Of a stretch of 64,000 bases of DNA, positions 11,372 through 24,182 are shown piece by piece. Both the position numbers and the translations under genes were made by a program. The notes under the pieces are model-generated. The model ran no database searches. It was not told the DNA's origin and was given only the letters and a program-made list of their open reading frames with translations. The stretch is from Ditylenchus dipsaci (taxonomy: Eukaryota > Nematoda > Chromadorea > Rhabditida > Anguinidae). Every line of letters starts with the position of its first letter. The stretch's first letter is position 1. The stretch is from positions 351,568 through 415,567 of the forward strand of contig SADC01000007.1 in the NCBI GenBank assembly GCA_004194705.1, given 5' to 3'.

Positions 11372-11545
11372 TGTAGCGCGGGATCTCAGCTTTCTAACGA
11401 GCTATTGAACTGTACTAAATGATCTCAAAACTTAAGAGAGTAATTTTTCGATTCGGTTTCAAATCCGTAAATCTTTTTAGTTTTTGAAATCATTCAGTAG
11501 AGTTTAATAGCTTGTTAGAAAGCTGAGATCCTGGGCCACACGTTA
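11372..11545. mobile_element. MITE family B, copy 1
   Basis: GGGATCTCAGCTTTCTAACGA near the left end (the first base differs between arms) is mirrored by GTTAGAAAGCTGAGATCC near the right end. A second copy with clearer ends is at 26186-26405. Confidence 0.7.
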
Positions 11546-14337
11546 GTTGAAAAAATTATATAAAGGTTATTTCGAAATAAGGTCAAAAATGTCATTTGAA
11601 AATGAGGCGTTGAATTCCAGTGATTAGGTGCTGGATTTAAATAATTTGGTGCTGCGTTTCAATTTGATTCTTTTATAAATTACGATTTTAATTCTTTTAT
11701 AAGCGATGATTTGGTAGTCCTATGGCTAGAGCGGGGGTTGGGCGGTCCTGCTTTTTCAATTTTTTATATTAATTACCACGAGAATCATGTATCCTCCCAG
11801 TCCACATTTATTTCCTAAAAAGAAATCAACTTTTCCACCATACCCAGGCTCATCTGCTTTATCCTTTTTAATTAAACCTGATGGCACTTTGCTGCCACTC
11901 TGCTGGATGTGCTTATTACAGGCTGGATGGATGATGTTCCACAAGACAGGCAAGCAATATTGCTGGAAGAGGTATAGAAAGCAACAACTTAAATGGCACT
12001 GGGATATGCCGGCTGGAAAAATAAGATGGATAATCTGCTGCACTCTCAGCTGGATGGCTGTAAATATGCTAATCGGGGTGGGAAAGTGGTTTACTTTTAC
12101 ACACACCCAACCACCCAGCCTTGTAGTCACTGATCAACTTGCTTTGAAAGGCGAAAAGCAAAAGTGAACAAAAAAGTGTGTAAATGGGCATTTAGCCTGC
12201 CTCCTCCCACACTCAATGCTCGAGCCAACAAAAAGAAAAAAGAAAAAATAGTACTATTGCTGGACAAAAGAGCTCCAACAGCAAGCCAACCAACCATTAT
12301 TATTGATTGTTGGGCAGCATCAGGGCAACCAGCCAACTGCACTATGCCCACTGTCCACCCTTTATTACAATGGGGCTAGTTGGCCGTGGCAGTCACTGGT
12401 TCGCTTGCTGGTGCAATGGCTAGCAAAATGGGTAGGTTGGTTGGTCAGAAAAAAAGAATGTGGTCAAAGAGATGGGTTGGACAATGAGTAGAGGTAGACA
12501 ATAGAAGTAGACAATAAAGTTGTTTTTAATTTGGAGAATGGGCTAGTTTTTTGCTAAACATATTGATTGGCAAAAAATCAAAGTTGAGTTTGAAAATAAA
12601 AGGTTGAACATTTCCTGGACGAAGTCAAAAATAAATTTTTTGGGGCTAGTGTCAAATGACACACTACCAAGTCAGATTGTTTGGTCCGACAAGCAAATTT
12701 TTTGAATGAAAAATCTTTCGAAAAAATACGCTTGAAGGTCCAAGGCAAACTGAAGGGTGTACTTAACTTGCTCCGATTTCGGCAAGCACACAAAATGACC
12801 TAATTTTGGGCAGAACTATACAATCTTGAAATCGCCTAAAATTAACTTTTATGCTATCCTTTTCATGGTTTGAAAAACGTTTTTTAGCGCGCGGACGACC
12901 ATTTCCGAAAAAAAAATTGACTAAGAATGGATTTTCTCCTTGGGGTCATGATCGTTCGCCCACTGAAAACCCATTTTTCATATGCTTCGATCCTTAAAAC
13001 ATGGCAAAAGATTGTTAATTATTGTGTAGTTTGGCCTTATTTATGAAATGCAGCATTTCTAATTTTAGTCAAAAACGAAAATAAAAATGACAGACAAAAA
13101 TATTTAGCGTGCAAAAAACAACAACCATGAGAAAAGTTGAAAACGTGCTGGGTGCAATCGAACCGACATTGTTTTCCAATAAGTACATTAAAATTTATGA
13201 TCTTAGCCTGAAAAACACAGACGCAATCATTACCAGCAACTATTTTCATGATATAATCCTTTTCAAACAATTTTGCATTTACTCATTCCACCTACAGTAT
13301 TCCAATCGAGCAAAAAGCAAAAAATATATTACCCCAAAAAACAATCACAAATACTCACTTATTCAAAAAATAAGCAGCACTCTTCTTATCAGTAGCAGTG
13401 CCCACATTAAATATTCAAAAATGCAGAAGGCATTCAAGAGTGAATAATAGTCTTTCTACTGCTCTCGCCAACTGATAAGCCCTATTCAAATAGTTATATA
13501 AAAACCATCATCAACAACAACCCAACTAGTCAATTGGGCTCCTTGCAAAAAACACCAAAAAACTAAAGGCAGACTTCAAAAACTACAAACAAATCAGGCT
13601 GTGAAAAAAGTCAAAATTATTTTCCATAGAACAAAATGGGCGATAGAGGTGGTTTGGGATGGAGAGGAGAAGGCTGGCTGGGCGTCCTTTTTGTTGCTGC
13701 TGCTCTGCCCCAACATTACCAGGCTGTCCGCTGTTCAAATGCCCAAGCGACTGGCTAGTTGGCTGTCGTTGCAGAGCACCATTAATCTTGGGCGGTTTGT
13801 TTGAACAAGTTGCGTTGCGACCTCTTAAATGGTGAAAAATTGAGAAAATAGTGCCTTGCGCCAACATTAATCAGCCAATAAGGCCGCTTGGATGTGCTGA
13901 CAAAATAATAAATTTGTATTGGGTAATAAGTGTTTTTGGCCGAATGGGGGCTACTACCAAAAGGCAACATTGACAATTGAGTGTAGAAAAATGGGCAAAA
14001 TCACTTGCGCTTGATTTATAGGCCGGTTTTTCGCATCAAAGGATTTGCTAAGTCAAGTCTTATCGTTTGGATTTTGCTTTTGTGTTTTAAAAAATAAAGA
14101 AAAAATAAGGAAACTGTTACACTGGAATTCTGCACTAAAATATCAATTCGTAACCGTCTTTGTTCTAACTTTTGGAAGTTTTGATTAAAGAAAACACTTT
14201 TGACGGTAAAATATTTTAAAAATTACCATTTATACTACAATGTCTTCTTGAATCCGAATCCTTTGAGACCAGATACACAAAATTTCGGGGAGCTGAGATA
14301 TCCATTAAAATAGGCGAGTGGTACAAATTTTGGGGTA
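11546..14337. other. Long unique non-coding stretch
   Basis: No exon, hairpin element or array recognised. Blocks of moderate complexity (11900-12480, 13480-13990) alternate with AT-rich DNA. Open frames here lack homology I can recognise and lie on both strands at once. It may be regulatory DNA of a neighbour; nothing in the sequence proves that. Confidence 0.35.
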
Positions 14338-14748
14338 TAGACGTTTCTCGAAAATGAAACTTTTTTCATTTTCGAGAAACGTTTCTCGAATTTGAAACTC
14401 AAAAGAGTAAAATATCTCTAGGTGTATACCTTATTTAGACATATCAAGGGTATTTGGCTGAATGTGATGGGCAAAGTCCAGCATATTCCACATTGCGGGG
14501 TTAGGGGTTAACACATGTATGTACGCTTATCCTTGCAATGTGGAGTGTGCTGGTCTTTGGCCGCGAAGCGGCCAAATACCCTTGGTATGTCTAAATAAGT
14601 ATCTTTACAGGTATACATATATACCCCTAGAGATATTTTACTCTTTTGAGTTTCAAATTCGAGAAACATTTCTCGAAAATGAAAAAAGTTTCATTTTCGA
14701 GAAACGTTTCTCGAAAATGAAAAAAGTTTCATTTTCGAGAAACGTCTA
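14338..14748. repeat. Palindromic element PAL1, copy 2 (opposite orientation)
   Basis: The same element as 2673-3047, read from the other strand. It shares the GGCCGCGAAGCGGCC core and CCTTGCAATGTGGAGTGTG, with one extra TTCTCGAAAATGAAA hairpin unit near the right end. Confidence 0.8.
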
Positions 14749-16149
14749 TGCACCCAAATTTTCTGGGTGGTCTACTAAAAAAGGAATATCTGATCTCCTC
14801 AAAATATTTTTAATTTAATTCTGCTTTTTCGTGCTATAACCCAGATGAACGGCTTTTTAGCTAGTCTTCTTTTTTTTTAATTTCAATGTTTTTTAACGAA
14901 TGTACTTACTTCTATGTATTTTTTCTGATTCTTACCATCAGGTAAAACTCTCTCATGAATCCGATTCACAAAATGTTAAAAAATGATTCGTCGATGAGCT
15001 ATGAACTAAGGCAGGATGGTCCTTATTTGAAAATCTTGGCCCTTCTAGTTTCAATCATATCTCGGCAAGCAAGAACTTTTTTAGATCTGCTTTGTGACTG
15101 GGTTTCCTGAGAAAATTAAGCTACTAAGGGACTATCAGAAAAAATTTACGCATTAAAACAAACCTCGAAAATTACAAGAGAAAAAAACGTGGTTAACTGG
15201 TCAGTCTGCCAGAAGCGGATTAATACCTTTATAAGCAGTTGGAAATTATGGACTTTTCGGGACTTAATTTAGACCTGGGTAGCTAGAGCTGGTTTGGTGC
15301 GCTGAGTCCTCAAAAAACTATCCTCAAACATTTTTTCAAGTTCCTTATCGTCAAAAAAGCATACATAAGCAAAAAAGTGGGGTTATTTGTAATGCTATCA
15401 CTATATTTTGCTGATGTAGTAGTTGTTGTTGTGTTCTTTCTGCATGCATTACTTCATTCTCCCGCCTATTCCTTTCTTTTCTTTGTAGCAGCAGCAGCCA
15501 TATCATCAATACAAAACAACATAACAACACAACCACAATCAAATAATCTGCTACTACTCATTCATTTACAGCAAGTTTGTGGGGGAAAGGGGAGGTTGGC
15601 GGGAAAACTTGTTGTTATTCTGCAGTTTAGGGGGTGTTCAGGGGGGGGGGGGCCATTCACATTATTGTTCCTTTCATTAATATTACTCTCACCACCACCA
15701 CCACCACCACTATTTATTAATGTCGGTGGGAGTGGAATGCAAAAACAAAGTAAAGTATTTAACTATTTCCCGCCAAAGCTGGCCTGCTCTTGTGATCTTG
15801 ACTTTTGAGCTTTACTTGCATTGCTGGTTATTATGGTCAATTTCACTGAGTTGGGGCTTGTCAACTACTTTTTTGGAATGCTTAACTACAAAAATTTTAA
15901 GAAAAAATAGTTACAGTTAAACTCACCGAAGAACCTCCACAACCATTTTTGGGCGATTCGCGACCCCATTTTTAGGTCATAATACTAAAAAAAATGTCGG
16001 TTAAAGATGGTCTAAAAATTAGAGCGCGCAAATGAGCGATCAATAACCTAGCTAGATGGCTAAATCTGGCTTCAAATCAGAATATATCATTGGTGCAAAC
16101 TTCCGCACGTAAATTTGTAAAAGTATGACCCGCTACCTGAATTTATGTT
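14749..16149. other. No gene; simple-sequence tracts
   Basis: Mostly unique AT-rich DNA. A poly-G run is near 15639-15651 and a (CCA)n run near 15691-15710. The 15377-15808 open frame passes through these tracts and is not supported. Confidence 0.4.
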
Positions 16150-16316
16150 TAAAGGACCATTGCCGTCTAGGACAACGAGAATATCATATATTTGAATTGG
16201 CGGAGGACAGCCTTTTACTCCGATTATTTTTTTGAATTGAAAAGTCATTTTTTACTTTGGTCGGTTCAATGCAGTCGACTCTCAAATCGTGAGTCTCGAA
16301 ATAGTACCCTCACCTC
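16150..16316. repeat. Solitary left end resembling MITE family A
   Basis: TTTAAAGGACCATTGCCGTC followed by CAACGAGAATATC and GAATTGGCGG matches the end of the TTAA-target MITE at 19440-19626. No matching right end was found. Confidence 0.45.
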
Positions 16317-16538
16317 CAGTGTTTGGACTTTCAGAAAAGGGTCGTACTCGTACTTCGTACCGCTAAATTCTAACCGTCGTACTTCGTACTCGTACAACGA
16401 AAATTTTAAGCTCGTACATCGTACTCGTACTTCGTACCTCTAAAATTTCTTCTCGTACTTCGTACTCGTACTCGTACTCGTAGTACGAGTACGAGTACGA
16501 GTACGAGTATGAAGTACGAGTACGAGGTCCAAACACTG
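16317..16538. mobile_element. hAT-type foldback MITE with TCGTAC-word arms
   Basis: The ends CAGTGTTTGGAC and GTCCAAACACTG are flanked by a perfect 8-bp duplication CTCACCTC (16309-16316 and 16539-16546). The interior is repeated TCGTACT / GTACGAG words forming one large hairpin. CAGTG-type ends with 8-bp duplications are hallmarks of hAT elements. No coding capacity. Confidence 0.85.
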
Positions 16539-16574
16539 CTCACCTCAAGTTTGACCCCGCCCAGGTCAGTTGAT

Positions 16575-16825
16575 TTTTGCCAAACGTGACTAGTCAATTT
16601 AGTAGTAAATCGCAAAGATTCCGATTTTACCGCTTGTTTTTGCGAATAACAATAATTTTGGCGTTAAGATACGGTGCTCTCGATATAATGCCCTTTGTTC
16701 CCGTAAATAGAATTTTAGTTTGTCGAAAAACTTTATCGACAGCCGCAGGTTTTAATGACAAAACTATCGCCATTTGCAAAAACAAGCGGCAAAAAATATT
16801 TATGATTTTTTGGAACTGCACTGAC
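16575..16825. mobile_element. Palindromic MITE family C, copy 1
   Basis: The arms pair through TTACCGCTTGTTTTTGC / GCAAAAACAAGCGGCAA and AATTTTGGCG... A related copy carrying CTCGATATAGTG lies at about 43830-44060. Confidence 0.6.
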
Positions 16826-19136
16826 TAGTTACATTCGGCGAAGCATTAAGAGAATCGAGGTGAAAAAATCGCCAGACCATAGGCGTGGTCGAACTTGGGT
16901 GGTGGTAGTAAATCGTGGGTCGTATCTTTTTTATTTTTCTTTTTTTTCTTCTGATAAAGCTAGGAAGAGGTAATGAACTGAAAAAAATAGCTAATCAACT
17001 TTTTTCCCTCTAATTGATCATTAATTTTACACTACAATAACAACAACAAACTTTATAAAATTACAATCGCGATAAAAGTTTCTGGAAAAGTGACTTTTTT
17101 GCCTAAGCCTACAATAATAATAACCAGTTTTTTGTTGGAGGAAGCGGAGCAAAACAAAGAAGACTTTGATTCACAACAGCACATGTTTTTACACTTTTAG
17201 TCAGGCAAGTGGTGGAATTAGAAAGGCAATTCACTACTTTTGGCGCCAATCCTTGGCCAAAAGTGGTAAACAGAGGGCTCAAGCATGGGGCACTCTTTGT
17301 TCTTCCTAGGTTAGGGGATTGATGTCCCGCCCTGGCAAGTGGCCAGACGACTGGCTCCAGCAATAACAACAACAATAATAACACAGTAGTGTGAATGAAC
17401 ACACTAACGAAATAAACAACTAGGAGATTGAGCGCGAAAAATTACTGTTAGGGATGTTGGGAATGTGGAAGAAGAATAAATGGATGAGCCAAGCAAGTCT
17501 TTGATGCAAAAAAGACGGTAGAAAATAAAAAAAGGATAGATTAATGAAAGTAACTGGCAAATAAATTTATTTCTAGAAAAGATTTTTCCTGTTTAGCGAT
17601 ATTTGATGAGATATAAATTGTTTTAAAATTTTATTTGATAAATTAAAAAATACCCTACAAAAAAGTGACAAAAACTGCACAGTTGAACCTCGATAAACGG
17701 ACAACCTGCTGTAGCTGCCTCAGTTGTCCATTTATCAAGGTTTCCGTCTACCAGAAGTGCCAGGTTCAGCTTCGTATCTATATCATGAAACGTATACGAG
17801 GAAAGGATAACACAGAAAAACAAAAATGACAAAAAAATAGGGGGTGGGGGTTTGTTAGAGAGTGGGGAATCGATAGAGAAAATACGGTATACAACTTTTA
17901 ATGAAATTCATTGAGGTATTAAGCACATAATTCAAAAAAAATTGGATAACAAGCTAGTAAAGTATCGAAAACCACAAAAGATTTTTATCAAAACTTGAAA
18001 TTCATAAAATGCCTGGGTTCTTCCTGTGGTTTTCAATAATTTATTGGGCTTTGTATGAAAACTCTTTTGGTTATGAGCCAAGATCTCAACGAATCTGATT
18101 GAAAGTCGTATACTGGCTATCCAATGAGACCGAATTCTCCTTTTAGAGTAAAAAATCGACTAGTTAGATGACGTTATCCTCTATTTTACACCCTCAACAT
18201 AGGCCCACCATCTGTCAACACTGATTCTAATAGGCACTGCCAAATTGAGGGAATGAAGTTAATCGCCAAGACCGGATGTGTTGCTGCTCAGATATCACTA
18301 CTAGCCATTATCCAGCATAAACACACACACATGTCTGCCACTACAATTATTATTCATTGGTCACAAATACAGGGTGTCATCATTTGTAGTGGACAACAGA
18401 TGGTCAAAACAACCCATATCCACAAATTGAAATAGATAATGAATGCAAGAGAAGCAATCATAATCGCTTTGCTCCATCTACAAATTTGATTTATTACTGC
18501 TCGAGCAAATGTTGCACTCAACTAGTTTCAGAATGATTAACTCGTTAGTTTGAAAATTTTAAATCAGGAAAATTTTAAATTACGAAAAATTGTTTTTTTC
18601 TCAAAAGAACGAATTTTACAAAATCGAACAGGAATGTATTGAATACATAAAAATATTCGTTTTTAAATTCGGCTCTATATAATGCGCCTCGCTACAAAAT
18701 TTTGAAGATTTTCCGAATTAGGCACAAGTTCCCTGTTGTTTTTGTGAAATCAGCTTAGTCTCTTTTAAAAAAAAATTCGACAATATTTTTGACGTAAAAC
18801 ACGAATGAGATAACAAACAGAGGCCAAGCCGATGTCCGAAAACAACTGAGGAGAGCAAAGATAATTTTGGAAAATCATCTATCTATTGGTTCTCGAGAAA
18901 AATATGGCTTCTCTGCTCTATTGATTTCTGCGCCTAGGAGCAAGTTAGGCCAACATACTTCAAGACAGACACAAACATACAAGAAAGGCCGAAAAAGCCA
19001 AGGCACACTATTTTGGTGTGGCATGAACTCATTTTCAAATTCCACCGTATCTTTGGGCTTAGGCTTTTTATTTGTTGAATAACATAGGGCGTTCATAAGC
19101 GCCTGCTACTTCTAGTTTTTTAAGGAAAAATCGATC
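16826..19136. other. No gene; scattered solitary transposon ends
   Basis: A pogo-like end hairpin is at 17680-17750 and a family-P right end at about 17840-17889. The block at 18190-18500 has CATCTG/CAGATG words and an (AC)n run. No coding exon is convincing. Confidence 0.4.
17680..17750. repeat. Solitary pogo-like terminus with subterminal hairpin
   Basis: CAGTTGAACCTCGATAAACG, then a stem around GGACAAC... GTTGTCC. It resembles the ends of the elements at 21376 and 24183. No partner end was found. Confidence 0.5.
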
Positions 19137-19365
19137 CTAGTATAGAATAGACCACACCCCCCCCCCCTCAAAACTTATACCAAGTAAAAAGCCCCAGATA
19201 TATGTCCCAGACCCCGGAAATGTGCGTGAAACTATTATTAGTCGCAACTTCCGTACGCTAGCCTGCCTCCAAGCCTGAGGGCTAAGCCTGAACATGTTGT
19301 TCGAAAGGGTAGTTACAGCGACTTTTATAAGGTCAGATTTCAGAGAGGGGTGTATTCTATACTAG
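19137..19365. mobile_element. Palindromic TIR element
   Basis: CTAGTATAGAATAGACCACA at the left and the complement of CTAGTATAGAATACACC at the right. The interior has a C-run and no coding capacity. Confidence 0.6.
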
Positions 19366-19382
19366 CGCCGAAAAATCTTAAA

Positions 19383-19806
19383 AGGCACCCATCTAGCTGA
19401 AAAGCGCACCCATTTGGCTTCAAAGCGCACTTATTCGGCTTAAAGGACCATAGCAGTCGCCGGCAACGAGAATTTCAAATGTTTGAATTCGCGCGTGACA
19501 GTTCTCTTCTCTTTTGAGTCGTTCGAAGCAAGTCAAAAAAGTACAGTGCGAGACGAAAGAGAACTGTCCCGCGCGAATTCAAACATTTGAAATTCTCGTT
19601 GTCGGCGACGGCTATGGTTCTTTTAAAAGCGCACCCATTCGTTCAAGAACTGACTTTACTCAGCAACAACTGACAACAATTCTATGACACCTAAATTGCC
19701 TCCCTGGTGTCAATATACAGCAATATACGTGAAATTTAAACCCCACTTGAGCTTTTTACTGGAAATTTTAAAATGGGTGCGCTTCTCAGCTAAATGGGTG
19801 CGCACT
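19383..19806. repeat. Foldback array, word AAAGCGCACCCATTTGGCT
   Basis: The word occurs about three times at 19383-19440, once after the nested MITE (about 19627-19642), and inverted at about 19772-19806. A family-A-like MITE is inserted within it. Confidence 0.55.
19440..19626. mobile_element. TTAA-target palindromic MITE (AGGACCATAGC ends)
   Basis: TTAA at both borders. The arms pair through CAACGAGAATTTCAAATG and its complement, with ACAGTTCTC/GAGAACTGT inside. It interrupts the word array around it. Confidence 0.75.
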
Positions 19807-20004
19807 TAATTTCCTTCCGTTTTGAATAATGCTTTTCTGAATAATATAACTATTTCAACAAAATCAGAGAAAATCCTCTGTTCTAGGTATGAATTTTCCA
19901 ACAATTAAACTTTTTTCTACAACTTCACACAAAAAATCAGACTCTCAATGTGTCACTTTAAATTACCTTCATCTTGCAAAAATGGCTGTTTTCAAACAAA
20001 AATA

Positions 20005-20252
20005 CCGTATTTCCTCTAAAATAGCCCCGGGGCTATTTTATTCAAACCTCCAATTTTCAGAAAAATTTGGATTCGATTTCGAGATTTTCGGGTGGAAATC
20101 CAAAATCGAAAAAGTGGAATCGGTAGAGCTCGTGGGAGTTAAAAAAATGCGAAAGACAGATTTGCAAAATATTCACTCTAGCTTGAGATATAGGTCTTCC
20201 AAGTAGGGGGGAGGGCTATTTTAGAAGGAGGGCTATTTTAGAGGAAATACGG
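20005..20252. mobile_element. MITE family P, copy 4
   Basis: TA-flanked, CCGTATTTCCTCTAAAATAG to its complement at the right. The interior includes ATTTTCGGGTGGAAATCC, echoing copies at 9634 and 36746. The open frame at 19889-20206 only runs across it. Confidence 0.8.
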
Positions 20253-20666
20253 TAGTCACGATCAAATTCATTTTTATCCAATAAGCAATTTTTAGTTTTT
20301 TGAGGACTAAACAACAAATTTGATTGAAAAGGTCACATTGATTGCACTTTTCTTTAAGAGGAATAAAGGGAGAGTGTATTATACACATATTCATAACCAA
20401 GCTTAACCCAGATCGGCTCAAGGTCGCCATCCACCAAAGAGCTAAGCCATAGGAGCACATAAACAAGGAAACCATTAAATGAGTGATGGCACTGCCCACC
20501 TTGCCACCCGATTCGGCATTCCCCTTTTCACAAATGCCCCAAGGCCATGCGAGTCAACATTAAGCGGCTGGCTCTTACACATCAATAATGCCTTTTCAAC
20601 AATAAATGGAACAAAAAATTACAGTAATATGAGCTTAAAATATATAGGGCTTTAAAAAATTAACTG
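20253..20666. other. No gene seen
   Basis: Unique sequence. The minus frame at 20233-20499 has no recognisable feature. Confidence 0.35.
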
Positions 20667-20748
20667 AAAGAACCATCACCGTTGCCGAAAGCCTCAGGTA
20701 ATAGTTTTTTTTGCTGTGTTCTCGTTGTCAGCAACGGCGATGGTCTTT
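20667..20748. repeat. Short palindromic MITE relic
   Basis: AAAGAACCATCACCGTTGCC is answered by GGCGATGGTCTTT, resembling a shortened relative of the 19440-19626 element. Confidence 0.5.
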
Positions 20749-21117
20749 GAAATAAAAAATGGGTATAGCTCGGATTGGTGGGATTTTAATTTAGCAATGT
20801 ATCATTCTTAAATTTAACATTTAATAACAATTTTTTGTGCGTTCTAAGACTTAAGAAATAAAAAAAGTTAAAAAAAACATGTTTTTCTTACTTTTTCTTA
20901 CTAAAACATGTTTTTCTTACTTTTTAAAGTTGGAAAGCATTTTTGACCCCGTCCTAACTTATTCTAGCCTGCCCTTGCCTAAGTCTAAGCCTATAATGTA
21001 AAAAATAATTCAAAAAAGGGCCCTAAAATACCCTAAAAGACCATCTGGCCTTCATGAGTTGAAGTCAACATTTTCTGAAAATTTTTCAAATTTTTTAATT
21101 GAAAACTGCTTAGAAAC

Positions 21118-21345
21118 TTTTCGTACGCAGGAATTTCTGACGGGGGGGGGGGGCACCAGGCCATTTTCAGGCCATTTTACCTACACCGTTTTTCAAATTT
21201 TCAAGGCCATTTTACCTACACCGTTTTTCAAATTTTCAAGGCCATTTTACCTACACCGTTTTTGGAAAAATCTGACGGGGGGGGCACCGATAAGGAAAAA
21301 ATCTGACGGGGGGGCACCCCCCCCCCCCCTGCGTACGCCCCTGGT
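21118..21345. repeat. G/C homopolymer runs with a 35-base tandem repeat
   Basis: G-runs near 21139-21151, 21277-21284 and 21308-21315 and a C-run near 21316-21329 bracket three units containing GGCCATTTTACCTACACC. The open frame at 21059-21394 only reads this. Confidence 0.7.
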
Positions 21346-21375
21346 TTCTTGTATCGTATTAAGCAGAAAAAATTA

Positions 21376-22238
21376 CAGTCAACCCTCGATTTAACGGCAC
21401 CCCTGGGGACCAGGCCTGGGGTGCCGTTAAATCGAGGTATCTGAAATAAAGATATTGTAGAATGCCGTTAAATCGAAGGTCTAACATATGATAGCTAGCA
21501 ACACAACATTATCCGACCAAAATTTGCTTTTATTTTCGGCAATAACAGCATAAAGTCATTTCAACAAACGTTGTTCAACATTTAGACTGAAAATAATTAG
21601 TGATTTTTGGCTGCACTTGCGTATTTCTTTGCTCTTTGTAGAAGTAGTGATCGAGTGAATCGCTGAGACGGAGTATAGTAGGATCTGCAGAATTCTCTTC
21701 CAGATATTGACAGACGAATTGTAAATGCCTTTGTGCCTCAGAACGACTGACTGCAGGTTGCTCTGGCTCAATTTCTTCGGCATTCATAGCTTCATTGTCA
21801 CTTTCGCCAGGGCCTTCTACATTGCTCAACGAAACCTCTTCAATAATTTTACCGAGCGTGAGAGCACCACCTACTTGAAGCGAGCATGCAAAGATGTGTG
21901 GAGAACAACATTAAATTACCTTTAAGTGCCATTGTCTTGTTCGGTAGAAGCTGCCAAAATAACCCTGTTTCATCGGCGTTGAAAAGTTGAAAAAGTCAAC
22001 ATTTAACAATAAAAACGAGACACCAATGTGTGGAAACTAGCCGAATTCAAACAGACAAATGTTCACAAAAGTTGAATTTTGTCAAAATTTTTAAAATTTT
22101 TCTCTTTTCTGACTTATATGCCGTTAAATCGAGGGTCTTTATCTTTGAGGGGACCGGGCCAGGGGTGCCGTTAAATCGAGGGTGCCGTTAAATCGAGGTG
22201 CCGTTAAATCGAGGTGCCGTTAAATCGAGGGTTGACTG
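21376..22238. mobile_element. Pogo/Tigger-like element, internally deleted
   Basis: TA-flanked. Left end CAGTCAACCCTCGATTTAAC and right end its complement. Subterminal GTGCCGTTAAATCGAGG words repeat, at least four near the right end. The interior retains only the last part of a minus-strand transposase. Confidence 0.85.
21575..21829 (-). pseudogene. C-terminal remnant of a pogo/Tigger-type transposase
   Basis: The 84-residue tail follows the usual pattern of pogo/Tigger and CENP-B-like transposases. It has an acidic stretch (about 6-25), then SRSEAQRHLQFVCQYLEEN, a helical LSDSLDHYF segment and a final KITNYFQSKC, matching the common K-x-T-x-I-x-D/N-Y/F-F ending. The frame stays open upstream (LGKIIEEVSLSN) before breaking. 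No DDE catalytic core is present between the element ends, so it cannot act alone. Confidence 0.75.
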
Positions 22239-22239
22239 T

Positions 22240-24182
22240 AGTTTAAAACCTGTTTTTGGGTCACTTTTCAAAAATTTGGGGGTGGGAGGTAAACGTGATA
22301 AGTACCATAAATTTTAATGAATTTTTATTTAAATCCCAATAACAATAATATATAACGCCTTTCGACATAAATTCCTCGTCATTTGACACAGATGTGAAGG
22401 CGCCTCTAGTATTTTTTCAAGCATCTTTGCCGTAGATCAGCGTCTTGGCTGATATCTTTCACTAAATCAGTAATCGTAACTTTTCATTTAATAAAGTTTC
22501 TGAGCGCCAAATTTTAGTAAAAAATTTTATTTTTAATTAGCGCTAAAACAAAAAGCCAACTGGTGTTGAATCAGGTTAAGTAGGAGGCCGGGAAATTAAA
22601 GCTGCGCACGTTCAGACCCTTTTCTATCCATCTCTTAGTCAAAATTCTTTCAAAATATCTGCTCATGCTAAGTAAATAGTAATCTGCTCTACCAAAAGCA
22701 ACAAAATGTAGCCAATATTCTTTTGCTACTTTTCTTACTTTATATGAAAAAAAACTCCAAACAACTGATTTACCATAAACGTGTCGGAGAAACATAGTTA
22801 AAGCACTCTATAGAGATTTCGATGCCGTTTTAGAGCCATATTTTGTTGAAAACGCGGTTTTGCAGAATTGAAAGTTGGATTAGCAACATCAAAATAACAA
22901 TTGCTAAATTTCTTCAAAAAGCTGTCTAAAATTGAAATGTACAAATAGAAATCTGATTAACCTTTTTCACATTGTTTTCTCTTGCACCTCCGTTTTTTAA
23001 ATTAAGAAAGTTTTATAATGATAACGCTAATCCATTTTTTTTATCACAACACCGGGTTTTCATCAAAATGTGGCTCCAAAATTACATTGAAAATACATAT
23101 TACCGTATTCTCTCTAAATATCGGCCATAGCATATAATCAGAGAAAATCGATTTCTCAAACTACAAGTATTTTAAAACTTGTTTTATGAAGTTTTAAAGT
23201 TTTTGATTTGTAAAACAGTTTCCTACAGTACCATATCACTGCCAATTACAGAAATTTAAGAAAAATCAAGTGTTTATATATAAAAGTTGCGACGAAAATT
23301 ATTTTCTTTCTATTACGCATTCAATCAACGTCGAGATTTGGTGTTATGATGCTAGTCGGCTCTTTTTTAGAGTATGGGTAAACAAGAGTATGCAAGACTG
23401 AGCAAAAAGATCTGATTAGGAGGAGCAAAAGTCATTCATCCCTCTCAAAAAATAAACGTTCAGTCAGGCAAGCTAGCCGCCCTTATGCTTTCACATTCTC
23501 GAACGTTTGTTCAAGGCGAACTGCTGGGCCTTTATATTAAATTAATTGCTGATGGCGGACGGCGATGACAACAACAAAACATCGCCAACCAAAAAACTGG
23601 GCTGACCTTGACAGTGGGGAGAGCCACACACAAAAAGGGCATTTTGAAATCTAGTTCTCTTTTGTTTTCTTAAATCGATCCGATCTCTGCGTCGGCATTT
23701 TACCTGGTTTAGAGGAATTTTAGATAGGCTAGAGAAATTTTGCTGGTCAAAATGCTTTGTACGGCTGGCGGTTTTGATGGTTTATCTGGGTTGGAATCAA
23801 GTGCCATGTCAAATCACTAAATTTCACTAATCAAGCATGAGATGATAGAGTTAAAAGGCAGTTTAGCGTGCAAATCAAAAAAATGTTATTTGGAGAACTA
23901 TTTATTGATCAAGTATAAATACAAGAAAAAATAATATTTTTAAATAGTTGAATTGGTGAATTGTTAGATACTAAATTATCGATCGGAAAAAGTTTTTGAG
24001 AGGTATGTGACCTACACCATAGTCAAAATTTACTAACACGGAAATTGCACGACTCGACCGCGACTATTGAAAACCCAGATAGTTCTAGTAATGCTGATCA
24101 CGGAACCGCTTGCAGAATCTATTATGGAGCGATCTAGGCCGAGATGTGGACCTTTCAAAATCGAAAATTTATTAAAGCTATA
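22240..24182. other. No gene; one solitary family-P end
   Basis: TACCGTATTCTCTCTAAAT at about 23102 resembles a lone family-P terminus. The rest is unique AT-rich DNA. The open frame at 22571-22795 is unsupported. Confidence 0.4.

Noticed and set aside
11756..12491. Set of overlapping open frames on both strands
   Set aside because: No domain, no splice pattern, and both strands are open equally, as expected in less AT-rich non-coding DNA.
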